Positions 45,498-57,403 of a DNA stretch of 64,000 nt are shown here, piece by piece. This DNA comes from Cornus controversa (lineage: Eukaryota > Streptophyta > Magnoliopsida > Cornales > Cornaceae). The translations under genes and the position numbers were made by a program. The notes under the pieces were generated by a model. That model was not told where the DNA came from. It saw only the letters and a list, made by a program, of their open reading frames with translations, and did not search any database. Within the stretch, counting starts at the first letter, position 1. Each line of letters opens with the position of its first letter. The stretch covers positions 15,026,146-15,090,145 of the forward strand of contig CM048852.1 of assembly GCA_026545225.1 (NCBI GenBank). The letters run 5' to 3'.

Positions 45498-46323
45498 TAT
45501 TGCTGAAGATGTTCTAATTTTCCTTGCAACATTGAGTCTGTGACATTAGTAACATTTTCCATATATATGTTAGTTGCATGAACAAAAATATATACTATAT
45601 ATATGTATGTATACAAATAAACATAAAATGTGCTACTCTCCCCAATTATTGACACAAAAGGCATTTTTTCAAGGCAACATTTTGTACTTTACTAGTAAAT
45701 TTTGTTTATAATTAATATATGGTACCGACAATTTAGCTATTATTATTCTTCTTGAATCTTGATCTCTCCATCAATTATAATACTAGATATAACAAAAAAT
45801 ACATATAAACATAAATAGAGGGTTGGGAATATACAAGAACCTTTTGGGGGTATGTAGCCCTCTACTTGAAGTTTTGGATAGGTAACACTACTTAGCCTTG
45901 TAGCAAGGCTGCTTGTAATTAAGACAAGGGTTGGAAGCTTAAGATTGTTAGCGGCGGCTTCTGCCTTGTTCATGACAGAATCATATATGACACATGCGGT
46001 CCTTTCTTCTCCTCTTGTTTCATCATCTGGGCCAAGCTTTTTTGGAGAGGGAACTCTAAATTGACATTTAGAGCCGTTATGAGAGAGATAAAATCTGTAG
46101 AGAAGGCATCAACATCATGATTAGATGGACCATCCTGTAGGGGTAGCAAAGTGAAATTAGGATGGTTGGAAGGGTTAGGAGAGTTGAATTAGGTGTGACC
46201 AATTGTTATAGAGAAGCCCTTGGACTGAAGGATTGTGCCTAGCTGAAGCATTGGGTTTATGTGGCCTTGGAATGGACATGGGACTAGCGCCAATCTACTA
46301 CATCTCTGTTCTTGTTTTTCCAT
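45498..46323 (-). pseudogene. UGT76-like pseudogene
   Basis: A copy of the UGT at 40425-42092 that retains exon 1 (about 45852-46323), the intron and a scrap of exon 2. HTQFNSP of exon 1 is interrupted by a TAA in place of Gln, a 4-bp deletion follows in the middle of the exon (near 46005), and exon 2 is reduced to DSMLQ plus a short piece at 45498-45530, with the PSPG box missing. It lies upstream of sHSP3 as the intact UGT lies upstream of sHSP2. Confidence 0.85.
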
Positions 46324-46326
46324 CTA

Positions 46327-46327
<1 letters not shown>

Positions 46328-46366
<39 letters not shown>
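46328..46366. repeat. (CT)n microsatellite in the UGT pseudogene leader
   Basis: About 18 CT units; the intact gene has a shorter, interrupted version at 42092-42119. Confidence 0.8.
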
Positions 46367-46549
46367 ATGATCTGTGAGCAGTAATGGAGAAGATTACCTT
46401 TAGTACTAGTATTAATCATTGGGTTGTAAGTAATGAACTTGCCTTTATTCACTCACCCCTAGGAAGTTTTTTTTATGTATAAATATGTGAGAATTCAGCC
46501 ATAAGTCGTCATATGTAATACTATATTACTTCTAGATGGTCAAGTGTTC

Positions 46550-47581
46550 AGCCCTGCTCCAGAAGTTTTCAAACTTCCAAAATGGAAAAAGAAACTACCG
46601 CAACTGAATTTGAGCCACAAACCCAACAATCTCCACATTGGCTCAAATTCCATCAATGCATTCCTCCATAGCTCCACCTCAAATTGAACTCCATCACATC
46701 ATCCCCATTGGTGTTCAATTGCTCACGCATGTCAACCCACCAATCAATCATCATCATCACTTATCATCCTCGTCATCATCATCTCTACCCCCACACCTTC
46801 TTCTTTTCTCACTCACTGTTTTTCTGGGCGAAAACAGCAAACCTCCCTTCTTTATACCATCATCTTGCCCCATCTTGAAAACAAGCATCCTCCGGCTTGT
46901 TCCAAGACGTGTTCCTCATGGGCTTCACACTATCATTATCATCGTGTCTTCATCCGCTCTGATTATATCTCTATAAATTTTCCAACCTTCTGCTCTGACA
47001 CACCACCAATCTTCGGCTCTGATTTTCAGGACCAACCACAGGCTCTGACCCACCATTGGCTCTGATACCAGTTGTTAGGAATTAATCTCCTTTCATTCGG
47101 CACAATATATATGGAAATAACAATCAAACATATCCACTCACAACACAATATTTTACATGCTTCACCCAACTCTAGGGTTACGTCCATAGAGAGAAAGATT
47201 TCACTATATTAAAAAGAAAATATACAAACACGCGGAAAGCATGCCTACCATACACACTCTTTCACTCTCTCTTGGCATCTTCCCTCCGGAATTACATTTA
47301 TTCCCTCCTCTCCTCATAGCACTTACCAACCCCTTACATCTTTCATCTTTCTCTATTTTTCCCTTTTAACCCTACATCTATTTATAGAGTCTTTAAAATC
47401 AATTCCTTCTTGAACAATGATTCTCATACTTTGTCTAACAAGAAGTTACCAATTCAATCACAGCTCTAAAATAGATGAATACAACTTTCTCTCTAAGTCT
47501 TCAACCTTGCTCCAAAAGTCTTCAGACTTCCAAAACGGAAAAGGAAACTACTGCAACTGAATTTGAGCCACAAACCCAACA
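46550..47581 (-). mobile_element. Small Copia-like/TRIM-like element with truncated 3' LTR (fossil)
   Basis: The 5' LTR is 47073-47581 (TGTTAGG...CCCAACA). An initiator-Met primer site TGGTATCAGAGCCAA (47056-47070, minus) adjoins it, a short non-coding interior spans 46629-47055, and the end of the 3' LTR (about 46550-46628) matches 47503-47581. No protein domain is visible and the 3' LTR is incomplete. Confidence 0.6.
47073..47581 (-). repeat. 5' LTR of the small Copia-like element
   Basis: 509 bp, beginning TGTTAGGAATTAATC on the plus strand beside the primer site. It ends GAGCCACAAACCCAACA, the same ending as the partial LTR at 46628. Confidence 0.6.
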
Positions 47582-48255
47582 GATAAAAGATAGTCGGCTT
47601 ATTTATTTTACTTGTTTGTTCCTTCCTATATTTAGATTAATATGTTTGGAAATAATGATTATGTTGTACGTTGCTACTTTTTCGACCATAGCTTACATTA
47701 TTAGGTGGTTAGGATGATTGGGACTCTAATCTCATGCATTCAGTCATCTATTTTCATGATATATATTTATGTTCACGACCTGACACGCCCACCCCACAAC
47801 TCACGTGAAAGCTGTCAGTCGGATACACTCCCACTATCAAGTCAATACCTGATATGACATAATAGATAGTCAGCTAAAATAGAAACTCAATTATCATAGA
47901 AATATGAGCCACAATTCCTAACAATCTCCACATTGGCTCAAATTCCATCAACTCACTCCTCTATAGCTCCACCTTAACTGAAGATTTCTCCACCTTGAAC
48001 AAAACACCTTTTTTCTTCTTGTCGTTCTTCGCCATTCCATTGCATTCACCTATTGGGAACAAACTCCAAGTTCAAATAGTCAAACTTGGAATCTATTCAC
48101 ACATCGCCAAATTGAATTGTTCTTACTTCTAGAATAAAGGTTGGTGTTCTTGCAATCACCAAGACTTCTTCCTTCTCTTGCCGCTCTTAATTGAACACTA
48201 TAGTAGATCTTGAAACAAGCTTCCATTCTGTCTTTGCAATTGCTCCACATCTACA
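47582..48255. other. Copia-related relic sequence
   Basis: From about 47905 it repeats the interior start of the preceding element (CAATCTCCACATTGGCTCAA at 46627 and again near 47927), so a second, related relic is present. No gene is seen. Confidence 0.4.
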
Positions 48256-49499
48256 GAGAGTACGCTAGAATAATTTGCTAAGATTAAAGATTGTGTCCCG
48301 TTCAACTTACAAATAGATTTTTGCTTGTTTGTTTAAACGACTTTAAATATGTAAATGACAATAAACGAAGGAGTTTGAGAAAAGTATAAAGGACTAGGGT
48401 TGAGACTTCACTACCAGCCTCATAACATGTAAAACACATAATAAACTGAGGAATTTACATAAATGTGTACTAAATGACGCATTTGGCTTATGGCCCATAA
48501 TGACGTCGCCAAGAGAATACATACACATTAAAATACTATAATCCCTTTTTAATAAGGGTAATTTTCCCACCTACCTACTTACCTAAATACCTAATTACCT
48601 AAGTGTAGCGAAGTTACCATCTCTAAGCATGGACTATGCAAATCTAGCTATGCATGTTAAATTGAAAACTAGTACAAAGCCATCACTTATAGTTACTGTG
48701 GAAATACAAGTGTTCAAAGATCATGTGAAGCAATCTAGCATTCTAAGACAAGAATGATGAATTAAAATACATAAACATACTAAATTTGTATAATATAAGG
48801 CACAAGGCTAAGTACGTATACACAAAAATACATAAAAACTCCAATTTAATACAATTATAACATAATTACAAAACTAGGGTTTTGTCCAAACCCTAAAGAA
48901 GGATTAGATGATCATGATAGGCTGGAGGCACTCCATAGACAGAGATGAATCTATGCTCAAAACAGTTTTCAGGGCCTTACAAAGCCCTCTTTGAAGCTTT
49001 CCCTCTCTAGAACTTTACTTTCTCTCTCTAGGTTTACAAAATAAGCTCTCTATTATATCAAAATGGAATATATCTACCTATTACATAATTCATATATATA
49101 CATTTGACTTTGGGCTCAAAATATCACAAAATTCCCGTGTAAGGTTTCTTCTAAAAGTTTTGAGACAGGTGATCAAGTGGGAAAAATATCTTGTGATAGT
49201 TGTCTGTGGCAGGAATTGGTGATGCATCGTAATAGGCATTACGGTGCATCGAAATGGTCATTTCGATGCATCGTAATTCCTTGTTGTGGAATCCTTCAGC
49301 TTATTCTTGTTTCTAGCTCCGACTTTGATACGCAATTCTCTAATCTTCAATATAAACAATCGATTAAGTATGATCGGATTTAGGAATACATTCTTGAACT
49401 GATAATGGAGTTGTAATAAGCCGTATTCTGGATTAGAACCTAAAATCATCAAAAACATAAAAATACGTAAAAACAACACAATATATGCAACTATGGGAT
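48256..49499 (-). repeat. Athila-related LTR relic, split by Athila-3
   Basis: The sequence is collinear with Athila LTRs read on the minus strand: the GACTAGGGTTGAGAC and AATGACGTC..GCC blocks, a TATA-like run near 49095 and a palindrome array at 49215-49280. Its last 50 bases, ending CGCTTATCA, lie beyond Athila-3 at 62520-62569. The inner end (near 48256) lacks the canonical LTR terminus, so it is truncated. It belongs to a third, more distant subfamily. Confidence 0.7.
49215..49280 (-). promoter_or_regulatory. LTR palindrome array, variant C
   Basis: Three units built on CGATGCATCG or a close relative (ATTTCGATGCATCGTAAT, GGTGCATCGAAATG, GATGCATCGTAAT) lie about 270 bp into the LTR and about 105 bp upstream of a TATA-like run, as the arrays of the other subfamilies do. 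Confidence 0.55.
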
Positions 49500-50915
49500 T
49501 GATAAGTGTTCAATTCTATGCATTTGAACCCTCTTTATTGCATATGTTAATTCCGTTTTTGCGTTTACCGAGATATGTTTACGGTATTTTTGTGTTTTTG
49601 ATGTATTGCAGGTATTAGAGTAAATGGAGCAACGTTTGAAGCTATTTACAGCTGAAGAGAAAAAGTCAGAATTGCAGCCAAAGGCATCTCGATCAATCGA
49701 GATGTTGATCTCGATCAATCGAGATCTCGATTGATCGAGATCTCATTTCGATTGATCGAAATCTCGATCAATCGAGATTCAATCTCGATTGATCGAGATT
49801 CTGCAGAACCCACTTGGCCACTTGCTCACCTGCTCTCCCACTTACAACAAAATCCCCCTTTTTGCACGACTTAGGGGGATTGTTTGACTTGAACAAGACT
49901 CTTGGGGACCTTCTTGATACAAGGGATATATATATATATGGTGGGCCCCAAGGTTGAAAAGGAAGCCAAAAAGTACACAAAAAGGGCCATATCTCTCATA
50001 TCTCATATATCTCTCAACATACATCAGACCATCCAAGGAGAGACCTCCGGGAGAGGAAGAAGAGGAGTTGAACCAGACCAAGAAGCTTCACTTTCTTCAT
50101 CAATGGAAGGGTGCAAGGCTGCCATGACCAACTAACTCCTCTACTAGGGTGTGGTTGACACACCTAGCCATGTAAACTTGTTCATTTTTGTAGCACTTGG
50201 GGATTTGTAGCTAAATGTTGATTATTTAGCCTAGTGAATATGTACACAAATACAATTCTTATATATATTCATTTGATTTGGAATTTATTCTTGTCTTAGA
50301 GTAGATTTTGTTACTTGAATGCACAACATTTGCATATTCCACAAGAAGTGCAAATGATGGCTAGATAATGGTGTTTAAATGAATGTGTGATGTTTGCTTG
50401 TATAGACCATGCCAAGACAAGGTAGTTTGGATGCATGTAGGGTTCACTTAGAGAGTAGGGTAATTAGGTATTTAGTTAGGTTGAAGAGCTATGCTTGTTG
50501 AAGATGGATTATGATAGGTTAGCACACACATTGATCTTTTGATATGTCATTGAGGTCACAAGCCTAATGACATTGTTAGGCATTTAATTAATGAATCCCA
50601 TGCTTGCTACACTTATGAACATGTGAATGGCTAGTGGTGGAAACAAACCCCTAGCTCTCTCTCCCAACTTTACTCTTTAATTTTATTGTCATTTCATTCA
50701 TGCAATAGTTTATAATTAAAAATTCAAAAACCTGTTTTTAGGATTAAAGTAGAATTAATCTTTCTTTAAGATAATCGCGACTAGTCCTCGTGGGATCGAT
50801 ACCCTCTATATAGAACCTTATCTACAAAGATTCGTGCTCTTGCGAGTGGTTAAATTATATTTTGATAAAAAGGGCAAAATTAAGCTTACAATTTAATCCG
50901 AGTTTAGCCACATCA
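49500..50915 (+). repeat. 5' LTR of Athila-3
   Basis: 1416 bp, TGATAAGTG to CCACATCA. Palindrome array at 49686-49799, TATA-like run at 49926-49939. Pairs with 61087-62514. Confidence 0.95.
49686..49799 (+). promoter_or_regulatory. LTR palindrome array, variant A (5' LTR of Athila-3)
   Basis: Six or so head-to-tail copies of ATCTCGATTGATCGAGAT-type palindromes, about 127 bp upstream of the TATA-like run. Confidence 0.6.
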
Positions 50916-50921
50916 AAATTT

Positions 50922-50939
50922 TGGCGCCGTTGCCGGGGA
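50922..50939 (+). other. Primer binding site (tRNA-Asp) of Athila-3
   Basis: TGGCGCCGTTGCCGGGGA, complementary to the 3' end of tRNA-Asp, six bases after the LTR. Confidence 0.9.
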
Positions 50940-51208
50940 CTACAGTGTAATTGTCGCCATTGAAAGATTAAATCTGGTTTAATTCTTAGGCTAGAAATTC
51001 TTTCATTTTTTTTTTTGTTGTATATATTTTGTTCTTATTGCTCAAATTTCTTGATTTTAGGTATACCACATAGCGGGCATCTAAAAGGATTAAAGTTGGA
51101 ACCCTTTGTGAGTATAAAATCTAAAATTAGTGGTTTGAGTTCTTTCATTCTTTGTGTATATATTATTGTTTATTTTTGTGTATTGAGGTGTTGTTCTACT
51201 ATTAATGC

Positions 51209-54200
51209 ATGCTAGGTAGACGGTCCTTGTCACTTCCATTGCTTCCGTGTAATATTGAACTTGAAAGAACACTTAGACAACGTAGAGGAACCTCTAGGGA
51301 CCCTATATTGCCTAGGACTGAAAACATGGATCCAAATGAAAGACAACCTCCCGGACTACCTCCTTTTAATCATGAACAACCACCTCCACCTCCACCTCCT
51401 CAAGGAGAGTTGCTTATGGACTTTTACCTTCCGACTACATTTGAAGTACCTTCATGTATCCAATTTCTGGATGTAGCGGCAAATCAATTCGAAATAAAGT
51501 CCTCCACCATCAATCTTCTTAATAGCTTCCATGGTCTCCCTAATGAGGATCCATACCGGCACTTAGATTACTTCCTTTCTGTGTGTTCCACTATTCGTGT
51601 ACCACACTTTACGGAGGATGACCTAAAGCTGCGTATGTTCCCCTTCTCCCTAAAAGATAAATCAAGAAGTTGGTTCAATTCTTTAGAACCTAACTCAATC
51701 CATTCTTGGGCGGAGATGCAAATAGAGTTCTTGAAAAAATACTTCCCAATGGGTAAGACAAGTGATATTCGGCGAGCAATCACCGGATTCACCCAAATTG
51801 ACCAAGAACAATTTCATGAGACGTGGGAGAGATTAAAAGACCTTCTGAAATCTTGTCCGCATCATGCTGTCCCAAAATGGCAGCTAGTGCAAATTTTTTA
51901 TGATGGGGTGAGTGAGCAACATAGACAAATGATAGACTCCGCTTGTGGAGGAGGATACCTTTTGAAAAGCCCCGATGAGGCATGGAAACTTTTTCAAACC
52001 CTAAGCAACAATTCACCTCAACACTCCTCCACTAAGAAAGGGAAGGCCACCCAACCTTGTAGAGGAGTGCATGAAATTTCACGGGTAGATGAGGTTGCCA
52101 TGCAAGTAGAAGCCCTATCCCGAAAAATGGATTTAATCATGAAAAATAGGCTACCTACTCCAAGCCAACCTGTTCAAAATCAGGAAGGTTGTTCGTTTTG
52201 CTATAGTACTTCACATTTCGTGCGAGATTGTCCTATTGCCGGGCAATCTCCCGATTATGCTCAAGAGCAAGCGAATGCCTTGTACTTTAAACAAGTGAAT
52301 GATCCATATTCAAACACATACAATCCTGGTTACAAGAACCATCCGACTTTTTTATGGAAACCTCAAGAATCAAGTCCCTCTTTTCAAGGGCAAAATTCTT
52401 TTAATTCCCAATCTCAACAGCCTCATTATAGGCCGAATCCTCAACCCTACCATCAAAGATCTAATTACCAACAACCACCACCTCCTCCGAGAAGCCAAGG
52501 CTTTGAAGAAAGAGTGATAAGCAATCTTGAGGCTAATACTCGATTATTGCAAACTCACTCTCAATTAATCTCTAAGCTGGAAGCGAATGCTCAATCTATG
52601 GCTAGGTTAGAAACTCAAATCGGGCAACTAGCTAATGCCTTGAATAGAAGAGAGGAAGGTAAGTTGCCGAGTCAACCGGTGGCAAATCCTAAGGGTGTTC
52701 ATATGATTGAGGATCCATCATCTTCAACTCGTAATGCTCCTCTGGAGCAAGTTCAATCAATCACCACCTTAAGGAGTGGTAAAATCATCAATTCCAAGGT
52801 AGGGGAGGAAGAGAAGAAGGAATTTAATGAGCAATCCGCAAATCCAAAAGAATCCCATTTAAATCCAAAAGTGTTTCCTTTAAATCCAAATGTGCATAAC
52901 ATCCCTTTAAATCCAAAAGGAAAGGCAAGTGAAGTTGTGTCGTCATCAAGTCCAATTCTTGACACCTCTTATGAACCTCCGGTTCCTTTTCCTCAAAGAT
53001 TGAAGGAACCTTCTCATTTTGGGAAACAAGGAGAGAAAATCCAAGACATGATGGAGATCTTCAAACAAGTAAAGATCAATCTCCTTCTCCTTGATGCTAT
53101 TCGACAAATTCCCTCCTATGCTAAATTTTTAAAGGACTTGTGCACTCAAAAGCGCAAATCTAGGAATAATGCTCCTAAGAAAGTCCTCCTAACTGAGCAT
53201 ATAAGCTCCATTTTCCAACACCAAGCCCCTCCTAAATTCAAAGATCCAGGTGCTCCGACCATTTCGTGCACCGTCGGAAATCAATATTTTAAAAATGCAC
53301 TTCTTGATTTAGGGGCTAGTGTCAATTTGTTTCCATTCTCAGTTTACCAACAACTAGATTTGGGGGAACTCAAGCATACCACAGTTGTGTTGCAACTCGA
53401 CGACCGCTCGGTGAAGCAACCACGTGGCATAATTGAGGATGTAATCATTCAAGTGGACAAATTCTATTTTCCGGTGAACTTCATAATCCTTGACACGGAA
53501 CCGGTCCAAAATCCAAATCGGCATATTCCTATCATTCTAGGTCGTCCATTCTTGGCCACGGCAAACGCTTGTGTTAACTGCCGTACCAGAGTGATGGACA
53601 TCTCTTTCGGGAATATGAAAGTCCGCTTGAACATCTTCAATGCTTCCCACCACACATCCGACGATGAAAGTGAGTGCTTTTGTGTCGATGTAGTGGAAGA
53701 CTTAGTTCAAGAAGCACTTCCTTCTATTCTTTCTAAGGATCCTCTAGAGGCATGCCTAAATCACTTCAACTATGATGATTTTGACGTTGAGCAATCTATT
53801 TGTGAAGTCAACTCAATGCTCGATGTCAACACTGTCATGGACGTGCCTAAATGGAGAGTTCCTAGAGAACCCTTGCCTCCTTTGTCCGAAACCTCCCAAA
53901 CTCCTTCTCTAATTTCCCCCCCACAACTTGAGCTCAAGCTTCTACCGGCTACCCTCAAGTATGTTTTCTTGGGCGCTAATGAGACCCTTCCAGTCATTAT
54001 TGCTTCCAATCTCACCAATGATCAAAAGATGGAACTCATCAAAGTGCTAAAAGAGCACAAGGAAGCAATAGGATGGAGTATGGCAGATCTTAAGGGAATA
54101 GACCCTTCTATTTGTATGCACCGCATACACTTGGAAGAGGATGCAAAGACCTCAAGGGAGGCACAACGTCGATTAAATCCAAATATGAAGGACGTTGTAA

Positions 54201-56842
54201 TGAAGGAGGTGGTGAAGTTACTAGATGTGGGAATTATTTACCCCATCTCAGATAGCAAGTGGGTTAGTCCCATTCAAGTGGTTCCAAAGAAGTCAGGTAT
54301 TACGGTGCAACCAAATGAAAAGGGTGAATTAGTTCCCCAACGCACCACCACGGGCTGGAGAGTGTGCATAGATTATAGGAAATTAAATTCAGCCACTCGG
54401 AAAGATCATTTCCCCCTCCCATTCATTGATCAAATATTAGAGAGATTAGCTGGGCAAAGTTTTTATTGCTTTTTAGATGGATACTCCGGCTATAATCAAG
54501 TTGCTATAGATCCGAGGGACCAAGAGAAAATCACCTTTACATGTCCTTTCGGCACATTTGCTTATAGATGCATGCCCTTTGGGTTGTGCAATGCACCAGC
54601 AACTTTTCAACGGTGTATGATGTCTATCTTTTCAGACATGGTGGAAAAATTCTTAGAAGTATTCATGGATGATTTTTCCATTTTTGGGCCTTCATTTGAA
54701 TCATGCCTCCAAAATCTATCCAGTGTTCTCAAACGATGTCGAGAGACCAACCTAATTCTTAGTTGGGAAAAGAGCCACTTTATGGTTCAAGAGGGTATCG
54801 TCCTAGGGCACATTGTGTCTAAGAGAGGAATAGAGGTTGATAAAGCCAAGGTTGAGCTCATTTCCAAACTTTCTCCACCATCAACAGTGAGAGAGATTCG
54901 TTCATTCCTTGGGCATGCGGGCTTTTATCGCCGTTTCATCAAAGATTTTAGCAAGATCTCTCGGCCTTTGTGTCGCCTTCTTGAAAAAGAATCTTACTTT
55001 ACCTTTGATGAAGCGTGCCTTAACGCTTTTGAAAAACTCCGCACCATGCTCACAACCGCCCCAATTCTAATCCATCCAAATTGGGCTCTCCCATTTGAGA
55101 TCATGTGTGATGCGTCCGATTATGCCATGGGTGCGGTCTTAGGGCAACGAATAGACAAACTGCCACATGTCATCTACTACGCAAGTAAAACCCTTTCCGA
55201 GGCTCAAATCAATTATACCACAACGGAAAAGGAGTTGCTTATGGTAGTATTTGCACTAGACAAGTTTCGAGCTTATTTATTAGGTTCAAAGGTCATAGTC
55301 TATTTGGACCATGCTGCCCTCCGGCATCTTCTGGCCAAAAAGGACACCAAGCCTAGGTTGATCCGATGGATACTCTTATTGCAAGAGTTCAATTTTGAGA
55401 TTAGAGACAAAAAGGGAACTGAAAATGTGGTGGCTGACCACCTCTCGAGAATTCTTGTTGAATCCCTCCATAATTCCATTCCAGTTTGTGAATCCTTCCC
55501 GGATGAACAACTCTTTGTCATTTCTCAAGAGAGTATCCCTTGGTATGCAGATGTGGTTAATTACTTGGCAACCGGTAAAATACCATCTTCTTGGACCAAA
55601 TAAGAGAAGGATCGTTTTCTCTCCCAATCACGATCATATTATTGGGACGATCCTCAATTATTCAAATATTGCCCCGATCAAATAATTCGTAAGTGTGTGC
55701 CCAACAGTGAATTCCAAAGCATTCTCAACTTTTGTCATACACTCGCTTGTGGGGGACATTTTAGTGCTAAGAAAACAGCCGCAAAAATTCTTCAATGCGA
55801 ATTTTTCTGGCCAACACTTCATCGGGATACATATTCATTCTGCCGCTCTTGTGAGCGATGTCAGCACCTCGGCGCGATGTCTCGGAAGGACATGATGCCT
55901 CTTAACCCTATTCTTATTGTTGAGATATTTGATGTGTGGGGCATTGACTTCATGGGACCATTCCCACCTTCTACTGGTTATGAGTACATACTTGTGGCGG
56001 TGGACTACGTATCTAAGTGGATAGAGGCCGTTGCTACCAAAACCAATGATCACGCAGTCGTGGTTAAGTTCATTCAAGCTAATATTTTTAGCCGGTTTGG
56101 TACGCCTCGAGCCATCATCAGTGACGGAGGTAAACATTTCTGTAACCGGTTCCTTCGAACCTTGCTTACCAAATACTCCGTCACACACAAAGTAGCCACC
56201 CCATACCATCCTCAAACTAGTGGCCAAGTAGAGGTATCCAATAGGGAGGTTAAGAACATTCTTTAGAAAACTGTTCGGCCTGATCGGAAAGATTGGTCAT
56301 TGCAGCTAAACAATGCATTATGGGCATACCGAACCGCATATAAAACTCCCATTGGAATGTCACCTTATCGGCTGGTTTATGGCAAAGCGTGTCATCTTCC
56401 GGTAGAATTGGAGCATAAAGCTATATGGGCCACTAAAACTTTCAATTTTGACATGCAAAAGGCCGGATCTAATCGAAAGCTTCAATTAAATGAATTGGAA
56501 GAATTGCGACATGACGCGTATGAGAACGCTAAAATCTATAAGGCAAAGTCCAAAGCCTTTCATGATCGTAATATTCGAGTAAAAATATTTTCGCCGGGCC
56601 AAAAAGTATGGTTGTACAACTCACGCCTTCATTTGTTTCCCGGAAAACTTCGCTCCCGTTGGGATGGTCCATTTTTGGTTAATTCCGTCGCTCCCCATGG
56701 AGCGGTGGAATTGAAGGACTTGAAAGACGGCTCGTTGTTCAAAGTAAACGGGCAGCGCTTAAAAGTATGCATGGATGACCAAGTTACCACCGAATACGTG
56801 GATGTCGTCACTTTGACGGATCCCGTATATTTTGACTCGTGA
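51209..56842 (+). pseudogene. gag-pol of Athila-3 (nearly whole fossil)
   Basis: A single frame of 1464 codons runs from Gag through RNase H; integrase follows. Approximate residues: Gag domain 115-225 (WFNSLEPNSIHSW, KKYFPMGKTSD), zinc knuckle CSFCYSTSHFVRDCP near 330, protease LLDLGASVNLFPFS near 697, reverse transcriptase GWRVCIDYRKLN near 1050 and FMDDFS near 1153, RNase H CDASDYAMGAVLGQ near 1297. Integrase shows the H-H-C-C finger (55730-55865, FCRSCERCQ) and core motifs GIDFMGPF and [26 protein letters not shown] before the YRKLN block is typical of Athila. About two breaks. Confidence 0.93.
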
Positions 56843-57012
56843 GCCGATCCGAACATCATGCCATAGACGTGTAAGGTGGCGTAGCCATGGTAGCTATCAT
56901 GCTTCCATGATGTCCCTTTAATCCAAGTTAAAGTTTGTATCTAAGCAATGTAGTATCTAATTCCCAAAAATCCAAGTCCCTGAAGCATAATTCAAGCTGA
57001 CTATTTTTGAGC

Positions 57013-57372
57013 ATTTCGATTGATCGAAGCCAGGATCTCGATCAATCGAGATTTCAATTGATTGAGATTTTGGTCTCGATTGATCGAAAAATTACAGAGA
57101 ATTGCAAATCCAAAAGTCCAGAGAGGTAGTATTCTTCGATAGCACTTCGATTGGTCTTCGATTGATCAAAAATTTCAATTGATCAAAATAAATTTTCGAT
57201 TGATCGAAGAAGAAAGTCTCGATTCACCGAAGAAATTCTCGATTGATCGAAGAAGGAATCTCGATTGATCGAAGTTGATTTCGATCGATCGAAGTTGATT
57301 TCGATATATCGAAGCTGATCTCGATTGATCGAAGTGGGATTTCGATTAATCAAAATCTCGATCAATCGAGAT
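57013..57372 (+). promoter_or_regulatory. Internal palindrome array, variant A, of Athila-3
   Basis: 360 bp of TCGATTGATCGA-type units between the end of pol and the internal TATA box, 31 bp from the latter. The matching arrays are in this element's LTRs and in Athila-2. Confidence 0.6.
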
Positions 57373-57403
57373 GCACGCGATGCCTGCACGTGAGCTGAAC
57401 TCT

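Noticed and set aside
46638-47065. Histidine/serine-rich plus-strand frames of 64-112 codons
   Set aside because: They lie in the non-coding interior of a small LTR element and derive from TCATCA-type simple repeats.
57013-57372. CRISPR-like spacing of short palindromic repeats
   Set aside because: This is a plant nuclear retrotransposon. The units are head to tail or irregularly spaced, with no unique spacers of constant length.
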